From: Paenibacillus oenotherae
Lineage (GTDB): Bacteria; Bacillota; Bacilli; Paenibacillales; Paenibacillaceae
Direction: 5' to 3'
NCBI RefSeq assembly: GCF_019443105.1
Contig: NZ_JAHZIJ010000021.1
Location: 23,256-87,255, forward strand
Length of the DNA: 64,000 nucleotides
Both the position numbers and the translations under genes were made by a program. Below the pieces are notes generated by a model. That model was given only the letters and a program-made list of their open reading frames with translations, was not told where the DNA came from and did no database searches. Shown here piece by piece: positions 43,071 through 52,309 of the stretch; the stretch's first letter is position 1, and every line of letters begins with the position of its first letter.

Positions 43071-44156
43071 ATGTCGCAGATGGCACATCTGATAACTGTA
43101 GAGCTTACGGATACGAAAAAAACGAAACCTGCAGAGGACAAGCTCGGCTTCGGCAAATATTATACGGACCACATGTTCATTATGAATTATGAAGAGGCGA
43201 AGGGAGGCTGGCATTCCCCGCGCATTGTTCCTTATCAGCCAATCTCATTGGACCCGGCAGCCAAGATCTTTCATTATGGCCAAAGCGTGTTCGAGGGCAT
43301 GAAAGCTTATCGGACGTCGGATGGGCAAATTCAACTGTTCCGTCCGCAGAAAAACTGGGAGCGTCTGAATAAATCCCATGCGCGTCTATGTATGCCGCCG
43401 GTCGACGAAGATATTGCGATGGAGGCATTGAAGCAATTGATTCTCGTCGATCAGGACTGGATTCCGGAGGAGCCGGGAACATCGCTCTATATTCGTCCAT
43501 TCGTATTCGCAACCGAACCATTGCTCGGTGTAGCATCGTCCAAAGAGTACTTGTTCATCATTATTCTCTCTCCGGTGGGCGCTTATTACGCGGAGGGCAT
43601 CAATCCTGTAACGATCCATGTAGAGTCCCAGTATGTCCGTGCTGTAGCCGGCGGTGTCGGCAATGCGAAGACAGCGGGCAATTATGCCGCAGGGATGAAA
43701 GCGCAGGAAGAAGCGGCAGACAAAGGATTTACACAGGTGCTGTGGCTGGATGGTGTTCACAGGAAGTACATCGAGGAAGTTGGGAGCATGAACGTGTTCT
43801 TCATGATCGATGGCAAAGTGGTGACGCCTGCATTGAACGGCAGTATTCTGGAAGGCATTACAAGAGATTCTGTCATGCAGCTGCTGCGCCATTGGAATGT
43901 GCCTGTGGAAGAGCGGGCGATCTCAATCGAAGAGCTGTATGAAGCGAGTCGCAACGGAACGCTTCAAGAGGCGTTCGGCACGGGAACAGCCGCTGTTATT
44001 TCTCCCATTGGAGAGTTGAACTGGAATAACGACAAGCTCGTGATCGGCGAAGGCCGTACCGGACAATTAACGAGCCGTATATACGATACGATAACGGGTA
44101 TTCAGAATGGAACCACAGAGGATCCGTTCGGCTGGGTTGTTAAGCTGGGCGAATAG
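43071..44156 (+). CDS. ilvE: Branched-chain amino acid aminotransferase
   Basis: A fold-type IV PLP enzyme of 361 residues, a length typical of IlvE type II. GQSVFEGMKAY (near 76), the PLP lysine in GGVGNAKTAGNYA (near 205), and YIEEVGSMNVFF identify it. It interconverts Leu, Ile and Val with their 2-oxo acids using glutamate. AGGAG precedes tandem ATGs at 43068 and 43071; ATG 43080 is also possible. It is controlled presumably by the divergent LysR. Its oxo acids feed branched fatty acid primers, which might also supply the nearby KAS III system. Confidence 0.9.
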   Translation: MSQMAHLITVELTDTKKTKPAEDKLGFGKYYTDHMFIMNYEEAKGGWHSPRIVPYQPISLDPAAKIFHYGQSVFEGMKAYRTSDGQIQLFRPQKNWERLNKSHARLCMPPVDEDIAMEALKQLILVDQDWIPEEPGTSLYIRPFVFATEPLLGVASSKEYLFIIILSPVGAYYAEGINPVTIHVESQYVRAVAGGVGNAKTAGNYAAGMKAQEEAADKGFTQVLWLDGVHRKYIEEVGSMNVFFMIDGKVVTPALNGSILEGITRDSVMQLLRHWNVPVEERAISIEELYEASRNGTLQEAFGTGTAAVISPIGELNWNNDKLVIGEGRTGQLTSRIYDTITGIQNGTTEDPFGWVVKLGE

Positions 44157-44165
44157 CAGCGCAAA

Positions 44166-44505
44166 CCATGTAGAATGACTGCGATCATGGGTTGCTGACG
44201 CACTTCTCGCCAGAGGACGATCCATCAATCGAACGCCGCCGAGACAAGCGAGATGCGAAATACGAGATGCGAGATGCTAGCCAGGCGAAACATGCGAAAT
44301 ATACAAAACATGCGAAACGGCATTTCATTTCTCATTTCTTGCCCCATGAAGGTGAATTGCCTGCCAGAGTGCAGGTATTTCACCTTCATTTCTCTTTAAG
44401 GGCCGATTTTCTCCCAAATTCATGCTTGATCGCAGGAATTTAACCATTATGGCGTCTTGTAATCGAAATACATGCACATTCGCAGGCTTCTTACTCCGTC
44501 ACGCT
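44166..44505 (+). repeat. Four-hairpin intergenic element, copy B (long form)
   Basis: Hairpin 2 is ATGAAGGTGAATTGCCTGC (44346-44364) pairing with 44371-44389 with one mismatch. Hairpins 3 and 4 lie near 44416-44438 and 44465-44488. The left 150 bp (CTCGCCAGAGGACGATCC ... GACAAGCGAGATGCG) match copy A at 17840. Hairpin 1 is degraded. It lies immediately 3' of ilvE. Confidence 0.88.
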
Positions 44506-44631
44506 GCCGTCAAACTACAAGGGGAAATTAGATATCCAGTAATCTGATCAAGTATAATGGGTGTTGGAGACAACGACTTGAACCATTCGTGTGTGCCTCG
44601 CGCTTACGAAACTGAGAAGGGAAGAGCATTG

Positions 44632-45543
44632 ATGGAGCAAACATCGTTCTCGGAGCAAATGTATACCACCTACAAAACCTTGCTGTTCACGCTGGCCTAC
44701 CGGATGCTGGGAAGTGTTATGGATGCGGAGGATATTGTACAGGAGACTTTTATTTCCTTGAATGGCGTGGAGCCGGAACGGATTGATAATATCAAATCGT
44801 ATCTGTGCAGGATGGTTACGAATCGCTGTATTGATCGCCTGCGCTCTGCACAGAAGCAGCGCGAAACTTATATTGGACCGTGGCTGCCGGAGCCGCTGGT
44901 GACGGAGCAGAATGACAGCAGCGATCCCTACCGCGCCTATGCGCAGCAGGAATCACTGTCAACGGCCTATCTGCTGCTGCTTCAACAGCTTAGTGCAGTG
45001 GAGCGGGCCGTCTTCCTGCTGCGGGAGGTGCTGCAGTATGATTATGAGGAAATTGCCGAGATCGTAGGCAAGAGCGGCACGAACTGCAGACAAATCTTCC
45101 ATCGCGCCAAGCGCAGAATCGGCAATCAAACCTTGCTGCAGGAGGGGGAGGAAAGCGTGCTCCCTCCGAAGATGGCAGCGCAGGATGAAGGTGCTGCGGG
45201 CACGATCAATCAATTTATTGAAGCGCTCGCTATCGGCGATATCGGCCAAATACTGAACCTGTTGTCCAGCGAGGCGATTCTTTACTCTGACGGCGGCGGC
45301 AAGGTGCGTGCTGCGATCAATCCTATACTGGGAGCCGATCGTGTGCTCCGCTTCCTCACTGGCATTAGAGCAAAGGTGACGGAGGGCTTCTCGTTCAAGA
45401 AGACGGTTGTCAACGGTCTGCCTGGAATCGTGACCTATGTGGACGGACATATTAGATCTGTCTATTCTTTCGGGCAGGAGAACAATGTCGTTACGGCTAT
45501 TTATATTGTCAATAATCCGGATAAGCTGAAGAATGTCCACTAG
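44632..45543 (+). CDS. ECF41-type RNA polymerase sigma factor with SnoaL-like C-terminal domain
   Basis: A 303-residue sigma factor. Region 2 spans about residues 12-75 (LAYRMLGSVMDAEDIVQETF), region 4 about 115-170 (LSAVERAVFLLREVLQYDYEEIAEIVGKS). A C-terminal SnoaL-like domain carries the ECF41 hallmark DGGGK (residues 220-224). This C-terminal domain replaces an anti-sigma factor and modulates activity. ECF41 genes usually neighbour an oxidoreductase, epimerase or carboxymuconolactone decarboxylase that they control. Here a convergent SDR gene lies 50 bp away. ATG 44632 has AAGGGAAGAG upstream. Confidence 0.88.
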   Translation: MEQTSFSEQMYTTYKTLLFTLAYRMLGSVMDAEDIVQETFISLNGVEPERIDNIKSYLCRMVTNRCIDRLRSAQKQRETYIGPWLPEPLVTEQNDSSDPYRAYAQQESLSTAYLLLLQQLSAVERAVFLLREVLQYDYEEIAEIVGKSGTNCRQIFHRAKRRIGNQTLLQEGEESVLPPKMAAQDEGAAGTINQFIEALAIGDIGQILNLLSSEAILYSDGGGKVRAAINPILGADRVLRFLTGIRAKVTEGFSFKKTVVNGLPGIVTYVDGHIRSVYSFGQENNVVTAIYIVNNPDKLKNVH

Positions 45544-45594
45544 CGGCACGCTCCACATTCACAGCTTATCTATCCCGTCTTGGCGCATGATTAC

Positions 45595-46347
45595 TTACTT
45601 GGCTGTCACGCCGCCGTCCACCGGAAGCTCGATGCCTGTAATATAGGAGGAAGCATCAGAAGCCAGGAACAATACAGCGGCGGCTACCTCTGACGCTTGT
45701 CCGATTCGCGGCAAAGCCGTCTGAGACAGAAACCATTGCAGCATTCGATCATCATGAACCAGGTCCGAGCTCATTGGTGTCTCGATAAAGCCGGGGTGAA
45801 CCGAGTTAATGCGGATATTATGCTTGCCGAAATCTACCGCAGCCGCTTTGGACAGCATCCGGACACCGCCTTTGGAAGCCGTGTAAGCACCAGCGCCACT
45901 GCTTCCGGTGAGCCCGGCGATGGATGAGATATTAATAATGGAGCCGCCCTTGTTAGTCTCCATATGCGGAATAACATGCTTCATGCCCAGAAAAACGCTT
46001 GTCAGGTTGATTTGAATGACCTTGTTCCATTGATCCATCGTCGTGTCCAGCAAGCCGACAGCCAGCGAAATGCCTGCGTTGTTCACAAGCACGTCCACTT
46101 TGCTGAATTTCTGAATCGTACCATTCACCACGTTGACCCATTCTTCTTCTGAAGCGACATTATGAGCAAAAGCTATCGCTTCCCCTCCCGCCGCCTCGAT
46201 CTCCTTAACGACCGCAAGTACGGCCGCTTCGTTGATATCAGTTGCCGTGACCCTGGCTCCTTCGCGAGCAAGCAGGATCGCTTCCTCCCGCCCCATTCCG
46301 CTGCCAGCCCCCGTTACGATCGCTACCTTATTCATTAGCATAGCCAT
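45595..46347 (-). CDS. SDR-family oxidoreductase (3-oxoacyl-ACP reductase/glucose dehydrogenase-like)
   Basis: A 250-residue classical SDR: VTGAGSGMGRE (cofactor loop), VNNAGISLAVG, ISSIAGLTGSSGAGAYTASKGG with the Ser-Tyr-Lys triad, and VHPGFIETPM. The C-terminus SSYITGIELPVDGGVTAK is of the FabG-like type. ATG 46347 has GGGGG 9 nt upstream; several in-frame ATGs are nearby. It converges with the ECF41 sigma gene and is a possible target of it. Substrate unknown. Confidence 0.88.
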   Translation of the reverse strand: MAMLMNKVAIVTGAGSGMGREEAILLAREGARVTATDINEAAVLAVVKEIEAAGGEAIAFAHNVASEEEWVNVVNGTIQKFSKVDVLVNNAGISLAVGLLDTTMDQWNKVIQINLTSVFLGMKHVIPHMETNKGGSIINISSIAGLTGSSGAGAYTASKGGVRMLSKAAAVDFGKHNIRINSVHPGFIETPMSSDLVHDDRMLQWFLSQTALPRIGQASEVAAAVLFLASDASSYITGIELPVDGGVTAK

Positions 46348-46468
46348 TAGCCACAACCCCCATATAAATTCTCTTGGTGTCCGTTATCCTCGACTACTGT
46401 AGGATAGCCGAAACCGGGGCTGCAAATTCACTACGGGGAGTTCAGCGGGGGGAAAATGGATCATCACG

Positions 46469-47125
46469 TTAGACCAGAAATTTGAGCTTAGGGAAGCAGC
46501 CCATTATATCTGTCGTCTTGATAACCTCCACGCCTATGTTCTTTAACTCTTTCACGCCCTGATCGTACAGTCCTGATACGGCATCTCCGGCAAGCACGAT
46601 CCGGAAATCGCGCGAGCTTGCTTCATAGATGGAAGTCCGCGGGCAATGAGGATAATTGCATCCGCTGAACAAGAGGGAGGTCACTCCCCTGTCCCGCAGA
46701 AATTGCTCGCATTGTGTCCCGTGGAAGGCTCCCCACCTCGGCTTGTACATGATCCATTCCTTAGCGCCAATCTGCTGGAGCTCGCCTCTCAATAATAGAT
46801 CCGGATCCAATCGGACCCGCTCAAGGGGTCTGATCTCCGCCACAAGCTCAGAGCCCGGGGACGCCGGAGCGACAATCTGTGCTCCTTGCTCAATAGCCTC
46901 CCGCCGGCAAAGTTCTGCGTTGGATCCGTCTTCTTTATATAATCGGACAACATGCACAATGGGCAGGTTGGAGACCCGGTATAAATCCAGCAGCAGCTTC
47001 ATATTAGGCAGTATTTCGAAGGTTCCGCTAACCTCGGCTGGAGCCCCGGGCAGAGTGAAATCATTCTGTGTATCAATCGTAATAAGTGCCGATGTAGACC
47101 AATCCGGGTAGATATGACGGCTCAT
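46469..47125 (-). CDS. Isochorismatase-family cysteine hydrolase
   Basis: A 218-residue hydrolase. ITIDTQNDF gives the catalytic Asp, IMYKPRWGAFHGT the Lys, and LLFSGCNYPHCPRTSIYEAS the Cys region, with an extra nearby Cys. The triad Asp-Lys-Cys marks the nicotinamidase/isochorismatase-like amidohydrolases; the substrate is unknown. Its ATG overlaps the stop of a 45-codon ORF upstream (47259-47122), with GGGGAGTG 7 nt before the start. Confidence 0.87.
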   Translation of the reverse strand: MSRHIYPDWSTSALITIDTQNDFTLPGAPAEVSGTFEILPNMKLLLDLYRVSNLPIVHVVRLYKEDGSNAELCRREAIEQGAQIVAPASPGSELVAEIRPLERVRLDPDLLLRGELQQIGAKEWIMYKPRWGAFHGTQCEQFLRDRGVTSLLFSGCNYPHCPRTSIYEASSRDFRIVLAGDAVSGLYDQGVKELKNIGVEVIKTTDIMGCFPKLKFLV

Positions 47126-47259
47126 TGCACGCACTCCCCGCCAGGGATATTGGTTGTTGTCAGTTGCTGAAGCAACCCTTCTTTGTTTCCTGATATCCCA
47201 TTCCTAGTGGTCAGTGGATGAATAACTGTACCGATTGTTTGCTGTAAATTGATGACCAT
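47122..47259 (-). CDS. Small 45-residue ORF coupled to the isochorismatase gene
   Basis: On the minus strand AAAGGGGGACAACA precedes an ATG at 47259, giving a well-spaced and strong ribosome-binding site. The frame runs 45 codons (opening MVINLQQTIGTVIHPL, closing NIPGGECVQ) and its TGA overlaps the ATG of the isochorismatase gene. No known domain or signal peptide is seen. It could be a small partner protein or a leader whose translation sets expression of the hydrolase. The coupling geometry is the main evidence. Confidence 0.55.
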   Translation of the reverse strand: MVINLQQTIGTVIHPLTTRNGISGNKEGLLQQLTTTNIPGGECVQ

Positions 47260-47459
47260 TGTTGTCCCCCTTTAATATGCTAGTAATCACATGTCATCCC
47301 CTGATTAAGGGTAATGTTTGTCACACAGCAAAAAACAGGGGGCCCCAATTGCACCTCCTGCCATTGCAGATAACAATCTCTAGCATAGTTTACAGCAGAT
47401 TCTAGCTTTCAAAAAGAGACAGATTGGCATTCATCAACGAGGACAGGACGGTAATCCGG

Positions 47460-49730
47460 TCATTCCTTCGTCAATCGCTCCAGCAGGGCATTCCCATTGG
47501 CGCTTACACGAATATAAGCGAATCGGGCGCTGCGTTCTACTTCCAGCCCGGTTCCCTCTGGCACGAAATAAGTTTCGATTCCATAATAGACGGGCCCCCA
47601 GCCGCTGGTTGTGCCATTCAATACAATTTCATCGGAGGCGAGAGTCTCGCCTTCCTGATACAAGCGTTTGAAGACATGCACCCCTTTGGCATCCGGCGCA
47701 AGCACGACTTTTAACTTCTGTCTGCTGCCACGGGATTCCAGTCCTGATGCTACGCTCTGCGGCAGTGTTGAAATGCTGTAATTCAGCGTCACATAGTCCC
47801 CTTGCAGCAAGGACCGGGGATCAATGGGCGCAAGCTCCAGCTTGATTGAATCGCCAGTACGCAGCAGCCGTTCACTGGTCACGGCCTGATAAGTGAGGAA
47901 TCCGAATTGCAGCATGATGACAATGAGCAGCAGAAAGCCCCTTTGCCAGTAATTGTGGTTTGCGGCACTGTCGTTGTCATCGGATATATGGCTTCGGCGG
48001 GCAATGGCATAAGTGATGAACAGGGTCAGCAGGCCGAGAAGTGCAAGGGTGATGGACTTGTGCAGCAGCGACCATAAGAGATCGTAATATTTGTAAACCA
48101 GGAAGGCGAACCAGAATACCGAGCTGATGGCCGTCTCCAGTGCCAGATTTCTGCGAATGGATTGAAACAGCAACAAGCTGACAGCAATCAAGTAGAAGGC
48201 ATTGAATATGGCGTAAGAGTACGGGAACATATCCCCGAAGAATGTGAGCCAGAACAAGAAGAGCAAAGTGAAGCTCAGACTGCTTTCCTTAATTTGCTGC
48301 TGGGTTATACCATCCCTGATGCGGGAATGGAAGAGATATGCGGCCGCATTCATAATGGCCAAGAGAAGGATGGTCAGCTCCAGGCGGAAATCGAACGAAT
48401 GCAACACCATCGCCAGTGCCAGATTAACCAGTCCGTAGGAGATGAAGCGCTGCAAGCGTCCTTCCAGGCGAATCCACCCCGCTGCGAAGAGAAGCGCGAA
48501 GAGAGCCGCAACTACGATGGAGTTGATCCACACGATGGACACGATCCCGAGCAGATACCCGATGTAGAGCAAGGTATAGCGAACGGTAGGGTTAATAGCT
48601 GTCAAGAGAATCATCGGAACGGCGAATAATAAGGACAAGAACAGGAAGATCATCTGCGGATCTCTGCTATCCATCGTAAACAGCACGAGTCCGATCAAGC
48701 ATGCGCTGCCAATCGTAACGCCAAGCGCGGTGACGATGATGGATACGACCGCGGCAACATTCCCGTCGGAGCGGCGGCGAGGCTTTTTCTTAGCGGACTG
48801 TTCATGTTCAGCATCGAGAGGGTGTCCGTCGTCGTCCTGGCCCATCTTATTCAAGTAGCGGAAGAAGAACACATTGCCCGCGAGCAGCAGTGCGACAAAG
48901 ACCAGTCCGTAGAAGAAAAAGGCGGTAGAGGCATGTCTGACTGCCAGCTCGATGAATTTAAAGATCGCGAATGCGGACGCCGCCAAGGCATTGACCGCAA
49001 GGTAAGTCTTGCTCAGCCGGACGCGGGTGAAATAGTAGAACCCTGCAATGATTGCTGACACACCTATCAAATTCATCCACGGCCCCGCGTTTTCGTACAC
49101 GAACGAGTTGGTCATCAGCAGCAGAGAAGTATGAAGAACGATGAAGCTTATGAACTTCAGCGGCGAGGATGTCCCCATATAGCGTTCTGTAAGAATAAAG
49201 AGGATCAGATTGATAATGGCGAATAAGCCGCCAATGGTTAGAAGCGCAGCTTCGCTATGGTTCACGGGCATGGATGAAGGAAAGAAGTAGAACCACAGCG
49301 TCAAATGAATCAGCACATAGGACAGCAGGTAAAAAGGGTGATATCGTGTAATCCCTGCGAATAATAGGGCGGGGATGGCCCATACAAGGAATAGACTGTA
49401 GCTGTCGGCATGTGAATTATAGATTTGCCCGAGCAGAGCGACTGCCGCGCCGAAGGAAATACAGCCCCCGACAAGAAGCAGCGCGGATAGGAAGGTATGA
49501 TGGCCAAGCATCGACCGGAATTTGGACAGGGCATAGGATGCGCCGTAGAACAGTGCGACCAGCCCGGCTGAAGCAAAGATTCGCTCTACACGGTCCAGAC
49601 CGCCCCAATTGGCTGCGAAGAAATAGATAATGGCTGCAAGCAATAACGAAATACCCAGTACAAAGCCGGTTCGTATCGCACCTAGCTGAAGCATCGAAGT
49701 CACTACCCCTCTGTTCTTTCTTACTGTCAT
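47460..49730 (-). CDS. DUF2157-type membrane protein with C-terminal GDYXXLXY domain
   Basis: A 756-residue polytopic protein. The N-terminal DUF2157 module begins near residue 15 (GISLLLAAIIYFFAANWGGLDRVERI). About 18-20 hydrophobic helices follow, including a DUF4401-like central region, with a charged loop KKKPRRRSDG near residue 320. The C-terminal soluble part holds the GDYXXLXY motif (LLQGDYVTLNYSI, about 655) near IDPRSLL. In many bacteria the DUF2157 and GDYXXLXY parts are separate neighbouring genes; here they are joined. Function is unknown. AAAGGGGGAATT precedes the ATG. Confidence 0.8.
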   Translation of the reverse strand: MTVRKNRGVVTSMLQLGAIRTGFVLGISLLLAAIIYFFAANWGGLDRVERIFASAGLVALFYGASYALSKFRSMLGHHTFLSALLLVGGCISFGAAVALLGQIYNSHADSYSLFLVWAIPALLFAGITRYHPFYLLSYVLIHLTLWFYFFPSSMPVNHSEAALLTIGGLFAIINLILFILTERYMGTSSPLKFISFIVLHTSLLLMTNSFVYENAGPWMNLIGVSAIIAGFYYFTRVRLSKTYLAVNALAASAFAIFKFIELAVRHASTAFFFYGLVFVALLLAGNVFFFRYLNKMGQDDDGHPLDAEHEQSAKKKPRRRSDGNVAAVVSIIVTALGVTIGSACLIGLVLFTMDSRDPQMIFLFLSLLFAVPMILLTAINPTVRYTLLYIGYLLGIVSIVWINSIVVAALFALLFAAGWIRLEGRLQRFISYGLVNLALAMVLHSFDFRLELTILLLAIMNAAAYLFHSRIRDGITQQQIKESSLSFTLLFLFWLTFFGDMFPYSYAIFNAFYLIAVSLLLFQSIRRNLALETAISSVFWFAFLVYKYYDLLWSLLHKSITLALLGLLTLFITYAIARRSHISDDNDSAANHNYWQRGFLLLIVIMLQFGFLTYQAVTSERLLRTGDSIKLELAPIDPRSLLQGDYVTLNYSISTLPQSVASGLESRGSRQKLKVVLAPDAKGVHVFKRLYQEGETLASDEIVLNGTTSGWGPVYYGIETYFVPEGTGLEVERSARFAYIRVSANGNALLERLTKE

Positions 49731-49902
49731 TATAATTCCCCCTTTAGTAGCCTCCTAGTACTAACTTCTATTAGTACCCTTCGCTGAACAGATGTGCAGG
49801 AACGGTGTTCAAGTGTTGATTTGGCGCAGAATAACTTATATTATTCTTATACGCTTTACCACTAACGAAAACATACATCTCGAAAGGCGTGTCTGGTGAT
49901 TT

Positions 49903-51222
49903 ATGAATGACAGACTTGTAATGCCGATATGGACCTTTGGCTTGTTTCTTATTGTTATGAACACCACAATGTTTAATGTATCGATTCCAAGCATTATTCA
50001 GGAACTTCATATTACGGAAGATCTGGGGTCATGGATTATATCCAGCTACTCGATCGGATACGCGCTATCTACGGTCATCTACAGCCGGTTGTCGGATGTG
50101 GTCTCGATTCGAAGACTGCTTATCGTAGGGCTTATTGTGCTTGGGCTTTCCTCCTTCCTCGGCATCTTCGCCCATGAATTTCACATTCTGCTGGCAGCCA
50201 GAATTATGCAGTCGGCAGGTGCGGGCTCCATGGCGGGACTTGGGCTGGTTCTGGCCAGCAGGTACATCCCGATTGAGCGGCGGGGCAGGGCAATTGCAAT
50301 GATCTCGGCAGGCAGCGCGATGGCGTTCGGGCTTGGGCCGATTGTCGGCGGAGCCATCAGCGAGTTTTTCGGATGGAATGGGCTTTTTGCCGTTACGTGT
50401 CTTGTGCTGGTCATTCTTCCCGTTCTTGTGCGCCTGCTGCCGCAAGAGAAGCCTGAAGCGTCCAGCTTCGATATTCCGGGCGCGGCACTAACCGTCATTA
50501 ATGCGGCAACACTGCTTACGGCCGTTACACATTTGTCCGTTTTGTGGCTGGCAATCAGCGTCCTTTCTTTTGCCGCACATGCATGGCATCTGAGAAGAGG
50601 GAAGGATCCGTTCATCAATCCTGAGCTGTTGAAGAAGGCGGGGTACAGGAAGCTGCTGCTCGTTGGCTTCTGCATACTCGTCCTTAATCTGGGGAACTTG
50701 TTCCTTATGCCGCTTGTGCTGGCGCATTTGTTCCAGCAGTCGGCACTGAGCATCGGCTTGATGATTGCCCCTGGCGCTATTCTCTCTGCTGTTCTCTCCA
50801 GGTTTGTGGGACGGTGGATCGACCGCTATGGGAATGTCCGGTTCCTGCTGTTAGGGCACATTATACTTGCCGCTGTGCTGGCCTTCTTTTCCTTGGAGCT
50901 CGCAGTATCGCCAGCAATTATTATCGGGGGCTATCTGTTCTTCTCTCCTGCTTTCTCGGCGACAATCGCGTCATTGAACAACGAGACGTCACTCGCGCTC
51001 CCTCGCGTGCAGATCGGCTCAGGCATGGGATTCATGCAGCTGGTTCAGTTCTTCGGCGGCTCAATATCGGTCGCTCTGTGCGGAATCTTGCTTCATGAGC
51101 AGCGGTTTTCTCCGCTCGTTAAGGCATACCAGCACATATACGGCCTTTTGTTCATTGTCTGTTTATGTTCGCTTGGCATGCTGCTGTGGTACAGGAGGTC
51201 TTCCTTGCCTGAGGCTTCTTGA
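49903..51222 (+). CDS. MFS transporter (DHA-type, tetracycline-efflux-like)
   Basis: A 439-residue protein with 12-14 hydrophobic segments. It has MNTTMFNVSIPSII (helix 1, D1-like), YSRLSDVVSIRRLLIVG (motif A variant), RIMQSAGAGSMAGLG (motif B) and AFGLGPIVGGAISEFFGW (motif C of antiporters). GGTGATTT precedes the ATG. It is followed 30 bp later by an aldo/keto reductase on the same strand. Efflux of a small hydrophobic compound is likely. Confidence 0.85.
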   Translation: MNDRLVMPIWTFGLFLIVMNTTMFNVSIPSIIQELHITEDLGSWIISSYSIGYALSTVIYSRLSDVVSIRRLLIVGLIVLGLSSFLGIFAHEFHILLAARIMQSAGAGSMAGLGLVLASRYIPIERRGRAIAMISAGSAMAFGLGPIVGGAISEFFGWNGLFAVTCLVLVILPVLVRLLPQEKPEASSFDIPGAALTVINAATLLTAVTHLSVLWLAISVLSFAAHAWHLRRGKDPFINPELLKKAGYRKLLLVGFCILVLNLGNLFLMPLVLAHLFQQSALSIGLMIAPGAILSAVLSRFVGRWIDRYGNVRFLLLGHIILAAVLAFFSLELAVSPAIIIGGYLFFSPAFSATIASLNNETSLALPRVQIGSGMGFMQLVQFFGGSISVALCGILLHEQRFSPLVKAYQHIYGLLFIVCLCSLGMLLWYRRSSLPEAS

Positions 51223-51252
51223 TAAGGATTCATTTAGAGGAGGATGTTCAAT

Positions 51253-52230
51253 ATGAAGTATCGTCATCTTGGCAATAGCGGACTTCAAGTATCCGCATTG
51301 GGATTAGGTACGAATGCCTTTGGGAAAAGGGCTGACGAGGCCGCTTCTACAGGGATTATTCACCATGCGATAGACAGCGGCATCAATTTCATCGATACGG
51401 CGAATATATATGCGAATACGGAATCGGAGCGGATTATCGGCCGCGCTCTGGAAGGCAAGCGCCACGGGGTTGTGCTGGCAACGAAGGCTGGCTTGGTGAA
51501 GGGCAGGGGTCCTAATGAGCGAGGCTCATCCCGTTACCATTTGCAGTTGGAGCTGGAGAACAGCCTGAGGCGGCTGAACACGGATTATATCGATCTGTAT
51601 CAAATTCATACCTTTGACCCCTATACACCGCTTGAAGAGACTTTGCGCACATTGGAGGATATGATCCGCTCAGGGAAGGTTCGCTATATTGGCGCCTCGA
51701 ATTATGCGGCATGGGAACTGATGAAGGCGCTAGGGATTAGTGATCGCCTCGGGCTTAATCGGTTTATCGCCACACAATCCAGCTATTCGCTCGCAGATCG
51801 CACGCCTGAGCTTGAGCTTGTGCCGATGTGTCTGGATCAAGGTGTCGGCATCATCCCGTATTTTCCGCTGGCAGGAGGCATTCTTAGCGGCAAATACAGC
51901 TCCACAGGCGAGGTGCCGTCCGGATCCAGGGCCGATAAGGATCAGAACTTCCACAGATTCCTTGATGAGCGAACCATTGCTCTGGGACAGCAGACGAGCA
52001 AGCTGGCGGAGGCTTACGGACATACGCCGAGCGCGCTGTCGCTGGCCTGGCTGATGGACAGGCCTGCGGTTGCGACCGTTATTGTGGGTGCGACCTCGAC
52101 GGGTCAGCTTCAGGATAATCTGAAGAGCCTGTCTATCTCCCTTGAGCCGGAAGGCTTGCAAGAAGAGCTGGATGCTATTAGCAGCCCCTGCCGTTATGGC
52201 GAGCCGTTCGCTATTTATCGCTTGCCCTAG
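51253..52230 (+). CDS. Aldo/keto reductase
   Basis: A 325-residue (alpha/beta)8 NADPH-dependent oxidoreductase. Catalytic residues are Asp and Tyr in DTANIYANTESE, Lys in LATKAGL and His in YQIHTFDP. IGASNYAAWE and VIVGATSTGQLQDN bind the cofactor. ATG 51253 has AGAGGAGG 9 nt upstream; the ATG at 51244 abuts it. It resembles YvgN/YhdN-like general stress or sugar-aldehyde reductases. A terminator follows. Confidence 0.9.
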   Translation: MKYRHLGNSGLQVSALGLGTNAFGKRADEAASTGIIHHAIDSGINFIDTANIYANTESERIIGRALEGKRHGVVLATKAGLVKGRGPNERGSSRYHLQLELENSLRRLNTDYIDLYQIHTFDPYTPLEETLRTLEDMIRSGKVRYIGASNYAAWELMKALGISDRLGLNRFIATQSSYSLADRTPELELVPMCLDQGVGIIPYFPLAGGILSGKYSSTGEVPSGSRADKDQNFHRFLDERTIALGQQTSKLAEAYGHTPSALSLAWLMDRPAVATVIVGATSTGQLQDNLKSLSISLEPEGLQEELDAISSPCRYGEPFAIYRLP

Positions 52231-52250
52231 GCGGAATTATACGCATATAA

Positions 52251-52292
52251 AGAGGCCTTCTCAGCCATTGGTTTGGCAACGGGAAGGCCTCT
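52251..52292 (+). terminator. Terminator after the aldo/keto reductase
   Basis: AGAGGCCTTC (52251-52260) pairs with GAAGGCCTCT (52283-52292) over 10 bp between two convergent genes. The T-run is absent on the plus side; it may work both ways. Confidence 0.65.
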
Positions 52293-52309
52293 GCTATATC
52301 AACCTGCAG

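Noticed and set aside
47313-47345. TGTCACA as an ECF41 promoter element
   Set aside because: No matching -10 (CGTC) follows at the right distance and no gene starts downstream on that strand.
47424-47714. 96-residue plus-strand frame opposite the DUF2157 protein
   Set aside because: It is a shadow of the minus-strand gene's C-terminus, with no independent motif or ribosome-binding site.
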